Assembly (NCBI GenBank): GCA_026413225.1
Contig: CM048591.1
Span: 35,557,803-35,621,802 of the forward strand
Direction of reading: 5' to 3'
DNA from: Otis tarda
Lineage: Eukaryota > Chordata > Aves > Otidiformes > Otididae
Length of the DNA stretch: 64,000 nt
A program made the position numbers and the translations under genes. This document shows positions 49,291 to 62,400 of this stretch, piece by piece; the first letter of the stretch is position 1, and the number at the start of each line of letters is the position of its first letter. The notes under the pieces were generated by a model. It worked only from the letters and a program-made list of their open reading frames with translations. It had not been told where the DNA came from and searched no databases.

Positions 49291-52200
49291 GACAATTCCT
49301 TACAGTATCTTTTTCTCAAATAAACTACGAAAATATAAAATACATAATTTGGAGGCCATGGGGGGAATTAATAGTAAGTTTCCGTTATTTGTCTGGTATT
49401 TTGATGTGCTTTCATGGTCCCAAAATAGAAGTTTGCCTGCCCTACAACTGTAAAAATGTAGCTGGTACCTTTTTATGGCTGTGCTGTTGGTTCTTGTAAT
49501 ACACCAATGATATTTTACTTTTCAGCAGTCTTTGCAGTTCTTGTTGAATAACTATATATTCCCATTTTAATATTCAGATATAAACAAAAAATTATCTTTA
49601 CTGTGCAAATGAGAAATGCCTTTGGGATATGTAAAAGCCTCCAGGTATTTTCAAACAAGCCATTGTAAAAGTACAACTTATGTTAGTATACTTTCCAGCT
49701 ACTTTAAATACTATTGATCTCAGTATTATGTAAAGAGCATGCTATTTCTAGTACACTGCCTTTTGAAACATTCTTTTCTTTTTTATAATAAGTTGAAAAA
49801 AAAAGTGCTAGAATGTACCTTTCACAGGTAAATGCATGTATAAACCTAAATAGGGGTTCAGATGAGAGTATCAAAGGTTTTGAAATATTTTTGTAAACTT
49901 TGAGATCACTCCTTTAAGACTTCTCACAATTCATGAAATCTTAATGGGTCATCTAGGGCTTCTAGCTGACTCCTTTCCTTTCTTCTGGAAGGCAGATGTA
50001 GCAGGATCCATGAATGATCAAACTGTGGCAGTGATGTAAGACTTGGTAGATGTAAGTGGTGATTATATTACACTAGATGATACTCCTGCAGATAGTTACA
50101 TTTGGAAAACTTGCCTTACATAAATATTTTTCCACACCTAAATTCCAACTGTGCATGTCTTGCAAGTCTTAACAAAGAATGGATTTATCATTTCAGGCCA
50201 CTCTGAGAAATAGTGGCAACCTGAATGCTAGTGCCAGTGATTAACATACAGTTTTATTGTTATTCTTCCTGGGGAGTTACATCTAAGGATGTACAAATGG
50301 ACAAAAACATGGCTGAAGAGCAAGCAATCAGAAACAGCCAAAGAATTTTTTGAAAGATAATCACAGGACCTTATGCTGTGGTTTGCTGTGTCCTGTGAAT
50401 AGCAAATTGTGAAAGAAACATTAAAGAGGTTGACATAGATTTCTTGCTGACTGACAATGTGCAGAAGTACTAAAAATGACAAGTACTTTTTATGTAAAAA
50501 GATAAGTGAATGTGCTGTATGAACAAGCAGTATAGATTGCTGATGTTAATTGAAAAATAAAAATCCTGTATCTTGCATCTTTTGAAGGGATGATAAATAG
50601 CTTGCAGAAGCTTTCTTAAACCATTTATCATTTTGCTCTTGTGCAAATTAAAAGGAAACAGAATGACGGGAGAATGAGGAAGTAAACAAGATCTAACACA
50701 TTTTTAAAGGCCATTATTGTTTTGTCACTCTAAGTTTAAAATAAAATGGACTCTAGCTATTATCACTCAGTAAAGTGCACAGAATAATAAAGCATAAGAG
50801 TACAACCTTTCTATCTAAGGTCAAATAATTGTGATTTTCTACAGTTGATGAAAGTTTAATATCCTGTTTCATTAAAAATTCTCAGAACATTGAACATAAG
50901 TCAACATTCCATGGAGAGGAAGGTATTATGCAGCTTGCATGTGTGCATATCTGCATATCGGAGCACAAAATATTGACATGATAATTGCAGTCAAGCCTGA
51001 TTGAACAGTGGCCTCTGGGAATTCAGCTGGTGGTGTACCAACTGGATGGCTGCTCAGGACACAGTTTGAAATGCAAGGTGCAAGTTAGCACTTTATTCAG
51101 CACAGGCAGGCATCATTTAAAAATCCTTGGGGGAAACACTGGTGATGTGCAGATGTTAAAGCAGTCTGTTCTGAAGTGCTGATATTTTGAACACTGTAAA
51201 AGACTTGTATATTTTAGATGAAAAATGTTTGCAGAATTATTAGGGAAAAATGTCACCATTTTCTTTACTACTTTAATGTAAAAATATGTTTAGCATTTTA
51301 TGTATGTTTCTTAAAATGAGGCCTTAGTAAATCATCTAATGAATTAAATCAATCCAATTAGAGATGCAAGAAAAATGACATCTCTGTAATGATGCTTTTC
51401 CATTTTGATACATATCATGAAACATAGAACTGGATCTATAAATAATTTATTAAAGAAATAATTTCATTTTATGATTTTTCTTTAATTAGATGTTAAATTA
51501 TTTTTGTAAAGAAACTAAAATAGGAGTACATAGTTTTGCTACAGAAAGTAACAGCTGTTTCAGAGAAGTGCAAAATATTTGGTATCAATTTAAATTATAT
51601 TTTGCTCCTGCTTTCTAAATCTTTAAAAAGTACTATTTGTAAGTATTAAAAGAAAAACATAATTAGAATGTGCATGAAATGTAACTCATAGTGAAGTATA
51701 AGGATTAGCTACAATCTGAGGTGAAAATAAACTATTGAATGAAAACTGTTTAGCTCTATTTTTTTAGTCTTCTTCTTGATAGGTACACAGAAGCACAGTA
51801 AGATTTCTAGTTGGAAGATTAAGGCATAGGCTCTGCTTCTGCTAACCACTTACTGTGCAACCACAGGGATGTGGCTGTGTACAGTACATTACAATATTGG
51901 TGCCATATTTACAGTAGCATTGACAGTCTGTGCTCTATAATTTCACTTTGCACGTGGGTGATTCATTATCTGTGTAATACCAACATTGAATGTCTGCACT
52001 TGTGTAAGTCTGTCTGTAAAATAGTTGGAAGATCTGGAGAGATGATAATCAAATTAAATGCTGCATCACACAAGCTGATATTTTGTAGCCTTTCTAATTC
52101 TGCAGCCTGATAGGTTCAAAAAAGTATCTTTCAAAGGTAACCATATTTCTAGAAACAATTTATTTTATTTCTATAGGTGTAATGTTAAAATATGTTTTTT

Positions 52201-55200
52201 CTATTACCACACAGCCCAAAGTTTGCATTGTAACCTTAACTTTCTTATCTATTTAAGGCCAAGTTTACAGATGCATTTGTTCTTTTTTTTTTTTTTTTTT
52301 TAAATCCTGCTGTTCGTAAAACTGAAGGGATATGTCCGTTAGGCCTGTAAACAGCAGGTTCAGTTTATTAGTTAAAATTATTTTAATTTAATTGATGTAA
52401 AAATTACATAATTATATACAACTCTGAATTACTTCTTCTTGACAAATGGTTAATTGCTTGACTAAGACCTCTTTTCCCGAACTACTTTTGCTGAAGATTT
52501 TAGAAAGCGTGATGTTTTATAAATTTAACAAACTTCTGTGTTTTAAAATCGTAAGGTTTTTGTAGTGAGCATTCTGTTTTCGTACCTCATTTGTAGTTAA
52601 GTGTTTTCTCATAGTCTAATGTTTCATTTTTGACAAGCCATTAAAAATGTGCCAGACCTCAAAAATATTATCCTGTCCTGTTGTGTAAAGTATAGCATAA
52701 CAGAAGAAAAATCGTAACACGGGAAAAATGTTCAACTTAAGAATATTTTCTTCATTATTCTGTTTCTTAATTTTTATAGGAAGCTGAATCTTGATAATCT
52801 TTGTAGCTAAGTACATCTGTGTTAAACATTTAAAATAGGTAGTACTCGTGGGAAAACTGATTGGAGCTTAAAACTTGTACAAATTGACAGCCTCTCTTCA
52901 CTCCATTTTTCATCCTAAAGAAGTCTGCAAATATTCTTAGCTCACATCATTATTGCTCATCAGTGGTTCTAATTAGCTAAACAGGAGTTTGTCTCAGTCA
53001 TTGATCATCATCAGCTTCTTGACAGTGCCTGAATTTTTTTTCCCCCGTATTCCAGTGAACTTTTTTAATATATTGTAAATATGTAACAGCTCAATTAATG
53101 AAATCGGCTCAAGATTTTTCTTAATATTTGTTACCTTTCTAGAAAAGAGGAAGGGATGGCTGCAATTCCTATCAAGTCTCATTTCTATGTGCAACAGCAG
53201 ATCCAAATGTGATATTTAAGTTCCAGTCAGTCATACTGCCTTGAATGTCTGTGGGGACCTGTCCTGTAACGAGCACCGGAAGTCATCCTATGCCACTAGG
53301 AGAATCTGTTGATGAAGTTCCATATGAGGTTTCAGTTTGTACTTTAGGTTTCTGACAATACCCATTGTGTACTTAAATTCTGATAACTAGGGTTTTTTTT
53401 CTTTAGCTATGGATGGTAACTGGTGAAGCTATTTTGAGGGGCTTTACTACAGCCTATGCTACTTTGAGATTCTGAAAGAAAATGTAAGAAAGCCAAAACC
53501 CCTTGAATTTACTTTAGCCTTTTCCCACTTGTTATGGTGATGATAGATGTTTATTTCTAAACTTTGTTCCTTGGCAGCTTCGTTCGAAGGACTGTTTAAC
53601 CAATCATGGAATATACAGGGAGAATACTAGTGCATTTAACTAGAAATGCACTTTGAACCATTGGCTAGTGTATGCTTGTGTTACAGGCACATTTTTTTTA
53701 CTTTAACAAAGGTCTGTTTTTTTTTTTTTCTCTCCAATCCCAGACTTTACTCTTCCAACCTCTTGGAAGTGCAGCCCTATTCTAAAGTCACAGCGCTTTG
53801 TAAATTCTTGATTACTAATAATACACCAGAATTAGCTGTGCATCCTATTTTTCAGTTCTTCAAAGCAGTTTGTTCTTTTGCTTGGTTCTTGGCTGGTTTA
53901 TTCACTTTCTTTCTGTTCCCTCTTTACAATAAAAGAATCCCAAAATTCACAATTATAAAGTTCTTTTGAGCCTTGCTTGGGAAATCTACCTGACACATTG
54001 GGTTTTCAGATCAATAAATCCATTAGAAAACAAGTTTGATACATTTTTCAAGTGATGACTGCTTAGCTGAGTTTAGATGCTAGTTAGTTATCCAGTATCT
54101 GTGTTTAATTGGGCCTTGTTTTAAAAAAAAGACTGACTTTGTGAGAGGAAATAGTGGCTAGAGGATCTGGGAAGACAATGGCATACTGAGGATGGTAGAT
54201 ACAGAAAGAGTGGTCAGAACACTGGTTTAACTTAAGTAGAAATGTAGAATAAAGACAGCTGAGTTAAAAGGGAAAGGGAAGTACTTCGCTGTGAGAACAA
54301 AGAATGAATAGGACATGTCAGCCAGCAGTTAAGGTCAGGACATTTTTGAGGGCTGGAAGCAATGCTATTCAGTAGTTTGTAGGGCTTCTGTTTGTGTATG
54401 TTGTATTGTATGATTCTTTTGGTGTCTACGCATTACTATGCTCAGTACTTTATAGTAAAGACCTGCTTTGCTTTTTGTCTTCTGAAGCCCTTAAGGTTTT
54501 GGATCAAGCAGTTGTGCATATATCTAATCTTAAATTCTTAAGCTGTCTAGGTGTAGTTAAGACCTGAGGAAACTATAATACAGTTTAGACACAGATAATA
54601 TTAATCGCTTTCTCACATTGTGGTGTAACGTGCTTATGGGAGAGAGGTACCTTCTTCCCAAAATATTTGGGTTTTTTGTACTGCAACTATTATCTTGTTG
54701 ATAAGCCATCAAGGACTCCACAGCAAAGTAACTAAGTATGAAGAAGCATTAGTATTTTTATTCTGGAGCAGGTTTTGGTTCATTTAAGTTGTGGAATAAT
54801 GTACAGTACCTATCATGAGCAGTATACTTGTTTCAGGAACTTGCACGAACTTCTGTCATAAGTATTGTACAGATAATCTATTCACAGACATTTTTCCTTA
54901 CTGACTTCTAATTTTTGAAGTTATCCAATGTTTCTTAGTACAAACTCTTATACGCTTATCAGAAAGCCTTTTACTGTTTTTTAAAACCAGACTAAGAATG
55001 TGATTTCTGTAAATTAGTTACACATTATAAGCAGGATAGGCCAATTTCATTAACTGTCATGTATTATGAAACCTACTTGTTTCTTCTCTCCTCTTCTCCC
55101 TTTTTTGTTCTTAGATTTTTTTCAAAGGATATCACAGTGTAACGTTTGGAATACATCAGATCACATCGTATTTGCATGGATCTCTGTAATTGCAGTCTAC

Positions 55201-57026
55201 ATAATTCCATTTTAGCATATATTCAAAGAGAAACTCTGAAAAACTGTCTGTACTGTGTATTGCATTGCTCATGCCTTCTGTCCTGGTTTCAGCAACCTAC
55301 CATGACAATTCCTTGATGCTTTTGGTTGCAGGTGATCAGATGCTTTAAGGTCAGGATCTGATGTGCATTTTTCTGTTAAGTTTCTCTTTCAGTTAAAATG
55401 CTAAATACCTTCCAGACATGAAATGTGTTTTGGAATACTTGTTGAGTATTAATAGTTTCACTTTTCTCTACTCATTATAGCTCCTGAATTATTTTCTTTA
55501 AGGAAGTATATTTTTTTAATGCCATGCAACTGCTTAAGATCCCATATATTGTTGTTTCTCCTTGCTAAATGTAATTTAAATACGTATCTTTTCAGGTACA
55601 CTTTTCTTAGTTTTCTTCTAGTGCTACAACACGTCAGTGCTGCTGTATTTGAAGTAGTAAGTGCTAGTTATAGTTACAATGCCTTGAGATCTCAGTTTCC
55701 AAAACCGTTGCTTTAAATTCCATACCGTTTTTATTTAATACTTTATTTGCTCAGGATCAGACTAGATATTTTAGCAGTCATAGAACTTTATTAAAAAAAA
55801 AAAAGTGTTATTGGATGGCCTATGGGGACAGTGTAGCTTAGCCTTTAAAGTCACCGATAACAGTAAAATATGCAGTAGTATGTAATAGCGGAGAAAAATA
55901 ATTGCCCATATTTCTACTGTCTTTATTGGCTTGGTTACAAAATGCTTCAGCAGATGAAGCCTTTGTTCATAACTGGATATTCTAATCCATTTTTGATCAG
56001 ATTAGCAGACTCATGGGTACCACTCTTCAGTTCCCTTCCATTTCTGAAACGTTCTCATTTTGGTAGATCAAAAGTTGCACAAGTAGGATTCTTTGGTTTC
56101 TGAGAGTGGCTTATATCCAGCCATAATGGAAGTTTAACTGTATTTTGGGAGCATGGATAATCTGAATGAGTTTTCTACTTTTCTGTCATCTCTGATACTG
56201 GGGATAGGTGGAGTATTCAGCCATTTTTAGGGAATATATGTTTCTCAGACCTTTTGACACAGGTACACGATAGGAGCTCTGTCTTGTGCTAAAGAAGCTC
56301 TCTGTATCCTTACTATTGCAACATTTATTTTCTTTCTGCCTAAACCAGAACCCATTGACATCAACATTTGAAACTCAGTCAAGAAACAGGATAGCAATGA
56401 GATGAGATGGTTTGTTAAACAAATCATTAATGACTTAGCTGTTTTTCTACAAAGTGTTGCAGAGATGTTTATAGCCTTGCACTTACTAACAACACACAGA
56501 GGCTCTGCTTGTCCCTGTTACGCAAGCTTCCGAGCTGTCTTTTTTTTTTTTCTCTAGTAAAAATCATAGGTTCTAGCCATGTGAAAGACAGTAGTTATCC
56601 ATGATGTTCAGAAGTGTTGTTTCAGACATAAAAATGCCATACATTTGAGAGAAGGGCTTCACAAACCCAGGCAGCTTAGTGCCTCTACACTGCCAAGAAG
56701 GGAAAAAAAGCATTTTCCTCAGTCTGTGAACAAGTACAATTTCTACATTTAGAAAGAATGAGACAGATTATTTCAGCTGCTTAAAAATGTATCTTAAGAC
56801 CTCTTGCTTCTGTTTCTTTTTGAACAAAGTTGTGTTAGCTGTTTACAGATGTAATTTGCTGTCACTTGCCATATGCTCCCTGATTAATTCTGCAAGGCGT
56901 GTCAGCTTCAGATAATTTAATTTTCTGTGCTTTAAAATGACATTCGTTATCAGGACATGAAAAATTCAAATGATTAACTGCAAATTATGACTAATAAAGT
57001 GTCTATTTTTTTTTGTTTGTTTCCAG

Positions 57027-57111
57027 AGAAAAGCAGAAAGCTGAAGTCAAGGACAGAAGGGTTTTAGAGATTTTGCAAGCCAAAGACAGCAAAATAGAAA
57101 CCCTAGAACAG
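57027..57111 (+). CDS. CNTLN: CNTLN (centlein) coding exon 3
   Basis: An 85-nt exon after a good acceptor ('tttgtttgtttccag'). Its first base completes the Arg codon begun in exon 2, then it reads EKQKAEVKDRRVLEILQAKD and SKIETLEQ before a GTTTGT donor (phase 0). The residues are charged heptad-type coiled coil. They parallel the mammalian centlein segment EKQKSEAKDRKVLEILQVKD, just after the VSLVVER of exon 2. Exons 1-3 together give 89 codons without a stop. The next exon, expected to begin with a short Arg/Glu-rich coiled-coil stretch, is not found before position 64000, so the gene continues out of the window. Confidence 0.92.
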
Positions 57112-58145
57112 GTTTGTATTATGTTTAAATAGAGCAGGTAAGAAAACTTCTATCATTGACATCAAATTTCTGTTTCCTAAGACATGAAAATAGTTTGCTC
57201 TTGTGTCTTAAGGTGAAAGTCGTACATGATTCAGAGCTGATAACCTTCTGATAAAGTATTAAAGTCTTCTGAGTTGTTTAAATGGTTGACCTTTCACCTA
57301 AAAAGTTCCTATGATTTTAGATAAAACTTCTCAGAAGAAGTTTTCAGCTCATTGCCTTACATTGCCTAATGGGCTGACCTAAACTTCGATTTTAATCTAG
57401 AAGAGTTCTGACTATGTTTAGGTTTGTAAGGTGCCTGTGGTTTGGAAAGATTTGCCATCTTGACAAATACAAAAATAAAATATTTCTAGAGTAATGAGGA
57501 CTAAACATGTAATATCCTAAAAGCAGTGCGGCTATGTATAGCTAACCTATAACAATATTTATTAAGTTAACTATTAGCATAAACTGTAAAACAATACTAA
57601 CAAATCCAAAATGTTGTACATAAGTCTTATCTTATATGTGTTCTCTGTTGAACCATTCACTCAAAACTGAGTACTGTGTATCAGGAAAAAAAAATTAAAT
57701 GAAAAGCATGTATTGAGCCAAGCTGTTGGTGAAATTGAGGAAATATGAGCACGTTTTCTAAAAATACAAATAATTATTTGAAAAGTAATTAAAGCTTTGG
57801 AAGACTTCTTCAGATTTGAAATACTATCGTTATGAAATCCAACACTAACAAATAGTAAATAAACACAAGACAACAATAAGCATTGACCTTCCTTTTCTCC
57901 AGATCTCTCAAATGACTACCTTCTCAACAGTATGAGGAGAACAGAATGTGCTTTTCCATATTATTAAGAGTGTTAATAAGAAAAAAGTCATAATCAGACC
58001 AGGTGTGATATGGAGGGAGGGAAAAATAATAATTTCCTCACAGATAAAGCTGATAGCAAATCACAGACAAAGGTCAGGGGTGCGCTTTCAGATGTCTAAG
58101 TACTGCAGTTCCTGGGGGTAAAAAGCTGACCGATATATAGTTTTT

Positions 58146-58500
58146 CAGAGAACTGCAGAATGGTTGAGGTTGAAGGTCATCTGGTCCACCACCCCTGCTC
58201 AAGCAGAGTAACTTAGAGCCAGTTGCCCAGGACCGTGTCCAGACAGATTCTGAATATCTCCAAGGATGGATACTCCACAGCCTCCCTGGGCAACCTGTGC
58301 CAGTGCTTCACCCTCACAGTAAAAAAGTCTTTCCTGGTGTTCAGAGGGAACCTCCTGTGTTTCAGTTTGTGCCCACTGCCTCTCATCCTGTCATTGGGCA
58401 CCACTGGAAAGAGCCTGACTCAGTTGTCTTTGCATCCTCCCTTCAGATATCTATATACATTGATGAGATTGCCCCAAGCCTTTTTTTCTCTAGACTGAAG
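58146..58500 (-). mobile_element. Older CR1 LINE, 3' part (interrupted)
   Basis: It starts 'gcagaatggttgaggttgaaggtcatctggtccaccacccctgctcaagcag', with the 'ctggtcc' and 'tgaatatctccaaggatgga' wording of a different CR1 subfamily from the 8751 copy. It runs to 'ttctctagactgaag' at 58500, where a second CR1 begins. Its continuation resumes at about 58881. Antisense to CNTLN. Confidence 0.88.
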
Positions 58501-58880
58501 AATCATAGTATCATAGAATAGTTAGGGTTGGAAGAGACCTTTAAAGGTCATCTAGTCCAAGCCCGCTGCAAGGAGCAGGGACATTGTCAACTAGATCAGG
58601 TTGCTCAGAGTCCCCTCCAACCTGGCCACATCCAGGGATGGAGCATCCACCACCTCTCTGGGCAGCCTGTTCCAGTGTTCTACCACCCTCATTGGAAAAA
58701 ATTTTTTCCTAATATCTAATCTGAATCTATCTCTGTCTGTTTTAAAACCGTTACCCCTTGTCCTATTGCAACAGGACCTACCAAAGAGTTTTTTTCTCAG
58801 TCTTTCCTGTAGGCTGGACGGTATTGGACCTTCCTTTAGGTATTGGAAGGCTGCTGTAAGATCTCCCTGGAGCCTTATCT
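58501..58880 (-). mobile_element. Younger CR1 LINE nested in an older CR1
   Basis: It begins with the CR1 3' terminus 'aatcatagtatcatagaatagttagggttggaagagacc' and continues with the 'ctagtccaagcccgctgcaaggagcagggacat' wording of the subfamily seen at 8751, 13661 and 39960. It is 5'-truncated at about 380 bp. The pentamer TGAAG occurs just before it (58496-58500) and just after it (58881-58885), consistent with a short target-site duplication, though part of the match could be chance. Confidence 0.85.
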
Positions 58881-59455
58881 TGAAGAGTCTCAGATCTTCA
58901 GCATGGGAAGAGCTCCAGAATCTAAATTGTCTTCATGGCCCTTTGCTGTCCTCTTTCCAGTAGCTCCATACCTCTTGTACTGAGGAGTCCAGAACTGGAC
59001 ACAGTACTGCAGGTGTTGCCTCACCAGTGCTGAGTAGAAGGGAAGGATCACCTCCCTCAACCTGCTGTGGCAGTGCTTTGCCTAATGTAGCCCAGAGTAC
59101 CATTTACTGTCTTTGTCACAATGGTACTTTGCTGGCTTGTGGTCAACCTGTTAGCTACCAAGACCCCCCAGGTTGTTTTCTGAAAAGCTGTTTTCCAGCT
59201 GGGCACCCCCCCGCATATACTGGTGTATGGGTGCCAGCATACAGGGTTGCCTGGGGTTGTTCCTCACGTGCAGGACTTCCCATTTCCCATTCTTGAATTT
59301 CGTGAGGTTCCTCTCATCCCTTTTCTCCAGCCTGTCCAGCTGCTGAATGACAGCACAACCCTCTGGCATTATCAGCCACTTCTCCCAGTTCTACGTTGTC
59401 AGCAAACTTCCCGAGGGTGCACTCTGCCTCGTCATACAGATCATTAGTGAATTGC
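58881..59455 (-). mobile_element. Older CR1 LINE, 5'-ward continuation
   Basis: It resumes the older subfamily with 'ctttgctgtcctctttccagtagctcca...ctcttgtactgaggagtccagaactggacacagtactgcagg' and continues into the complement of the reverse transcriptase frame ('gtcagcaaacttcccgagggtgcactctgcc'). Homology fades near 59455. Many substitutions and small gaps make all frames non-functional. Confidence 0.85.
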
Positions 59456-62400
59456 CTGATGTTTCTGATGGACTTTACTATGATCTTACTTGAACTGAAG
59501 CAAGTTTTGCAACCAGTGGTGTAAACTCAGGTTTTCAGAGCTTACCTACTTCTGGTTTGTTCGAAATAAACCTGCTGTCTGATGGGGGACACCACTGAAA
59601 TGAGGTTATGCATCCTTTTGTTCTGTGTTACAGCACAGCTGGAATTTCTCTGTGTTGTCATGTCCTCATGGCTGTAGGTATGATTTGTGAAGTGTCTGGT
59701 GCATGCATGCACATAATTTTTATAAACCAGCAATGCATGATTATTCCTACATTTCCACCCTGTCCTTAGCTGAAAGAGAAAATATCTGTGTAAGAAGTTT
59801 ATAAGAATTTGTGTGCAGTAATGTGCTTTTAAGAAGGGCTGCCTGCTGTGACAGCTTCTGAACCTGTAGTGTGCATCTCCATGAGATTGCTTTCTGTGGT
59901 TTCGGATCATTTTCAGAAGCTGACATTGAAATTGATCAGAAATCTGAAATTGATATTCTGATGCAGTTACCATCTGGAAGTGGAAAGAGGCTGAAAATGT
60001 AACTAGATCCAAGGAAAAGTGGCAGCCGGGAAAGGAGATCTTGGCAACAGGATGGGAAGAATTAACAAATGAGGAGGACAGAAGCTGCTTTTTTGATGGT
60101 CATCACAACTTTAATGCATGTTGTAATACAGCCCTTTCAAATAGTTTCCCTTAGAGTATCATTGACTCGGTGGAGAGTTGTGAACGGCACCAGATGGTGC
60201 CAACTGCCAGTGCTGTGTATAAAAGCTGTATATGAAGGTGGTGTCATCCTGACCTCGTTACCTCATCCAGTCACTGGGATGCCACAGGACTGAAATGAGG
60301 GGGATAATTTTCTAAGTTTTTGGAGTGGTTTCAGTTGTTTGATAATCAAAGACTGGAGCTGGCATAGAGAAAAATGTAGTAAGGAGCATTCTCATTTATT
60401 TTGTTTTTCTGGATTTGTTCTTTGTTCATCCAAAGAGAAAAAGATATTTGTTTAATTAACCTGCAAGTAGGTTGCTTATGAAATTGTGAGTTTCGACAGT
60501 TGTGACAATGAGTGTTCTTTTCTGTAAAGTATAGACAGCAAGACTTCAAGGCTGCATATTGCAGTCAACCAATCTGTTCTATCTAGGAAGGTGAGATATC
60601 CAGTCATCTCTTCTGTGTTTTTTCCTTCACCTTTGTGTATCAAGAGGGATACCAGTTGCAACAATATCATTTGTCATAAGGTATTTATTTATAAGGAATT
60701 TCTGAGTGTCCACCAAACAGCTGATTGTATGAGTTCATGCTGGCTAAGGGGAAAAAAGGGCAAATAAATGACTTGTCTCCTAATTTAATGTGTATGTAAG
60801 CTGATACTCCTGCCAGAAACAACAACAGAACCCTAGAAGGAGAACATGAGATTATCTTTCTTCTCCTGTATTCTGCTTAGACTTCCTCCTGACATGTGTA
60901 AGAACCCTTTTAAAATTACTGTAAATAAGAAAGTGTATTTTCCACACTCTAGGTGAGATGCATGTAGTTATTTAATACTGAGAGCTAAATTAGCTTTGTT
61001 TATAATGAGATATTTCAACTGTTTGAAAGGTTTCCTTTTTAATGGATATTTGTGAAAATCAACGAAAATAATTACTTCAGAAACTTGTGACTGAGAAGTA
61101 TGATAGTCTTCAATCATTTTTGTATAACCTAAAAGGGGGAAAAAAGTGCTCATTCGTGAGAATGAGATCTGTGTCTTGAAGAGTAAAAATCAGTGTTAAT
61201 CACAGTTTTGAAAGACTTCTGCTTTCTAGTGTATTTGGAACAGAGTACATGCATTGAACTTTTGTGTACTTTAGTATGACTTCAGTCTGTTTTGCACCTG
61301 TCCTAATTTCAGTGGTGTAATCTTCAGTTTTAAATGTATAAGACTTTTTTTTTCTTGCCATAAGTTTATTACATAACTGCATATTGTGTTAAACATTTCA
61401 AGTACGAAATAGTGTTACACTTAAAAAGGTACCATTCAAAGGTTGAAATAAATATAGTATTTTTTAAAGCATTTATTTTTTCTTAATCTATTATTGCACG
61501 TAAGTTCAGTACAAAATATATTGCATTGGAGTTTTCCATTGTATTTTTCTCTTTGTTCCTTCTTTTTAAAATTTATTGTATTTCTAATTGGTTAATTGGT
61601 AACTTTTTGGTCTGGATAGTCACAACTGTCCCTCATCTGGCATATACACAGGATTTAAAACAAATATGTAGTAAAAATCTTACTCCTTTGAGGTTGGTAG
61701 CTAGATTGCTATACTGATCTTATTACTGTAATTTTTGTTTTACACAGTGGCTCAAAACTCATTTCTCAGTAGTTATGTATCCTTGCTGTATATACATAAC
61801 TTTTCTGTGTGTTTCAAGGAAAATGATTTCTAACTACTACTTTTAAGTGGACAACTCACTATTCTAGAACTGTAATTATTCTTCTTCTGAAGCCTGAACT
61901 GTTGTAGGTATCTTTTTTCACCCTGGTGTATTTAGTTTATAATATTTGTGTATGTCTCAAATAGATCACTGGTGCATTTTTTTTCTTTTAAAATAAGGTG
62001 AAGTTTTTTGAAGAATGCATTAAAATTTTTGAATTTAAACAGTTAGTTTAAAGAATAATGTGGAAACAAGGAACTTGGTCTTCTGCCATTCATGAGATAA
62101 ATACATTAAAATACCTTCACCTGTTATACTTAGAAGATGGAATTAAAGACATGTAAAAGTAGCAGTAAACCTTTTCTGTCTTCTTTAACATTGTTAATTA
62201 ATTAGTTTTCAATTTTGATCTGGAGGAACTAAAGCTAATCTTTTTGTCCTAGACCTTGTAATGTTTCAAAACCTTATCAACTGATTATACTCCAGAGGGG
62301 TTAAAATAGTACTTGCTTGCCTCATTATCTGCACTTGAAAATCTTCAGCTTGCTGTGCAAATCTATATTAAAGCCCTTTTAATGGGTCCAATTGAAAGAA

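Larger units (their letters stand above)
45592..57026 (+). other. CNTLN: CNTLN intron 2
   Basis: An 11.4-kb intron between donor GTGAGC and acceptor 'tttgtttgtttccag'. It is T-rich on the plus strand, with an A-rich/C-interrupted tract near 48628-48660, a 19-bp tandem duplication at 49253-49290 and T runs near 52282. No CR1 copy or further exon was recognised in it. Confidence 0.78.

Noticed and set aside
59542-60012. Minus-strand open frame of 156 codons in CNTLN intron 3
   Set aside because: No recognisable domain; composition of the product is what random translation would give.
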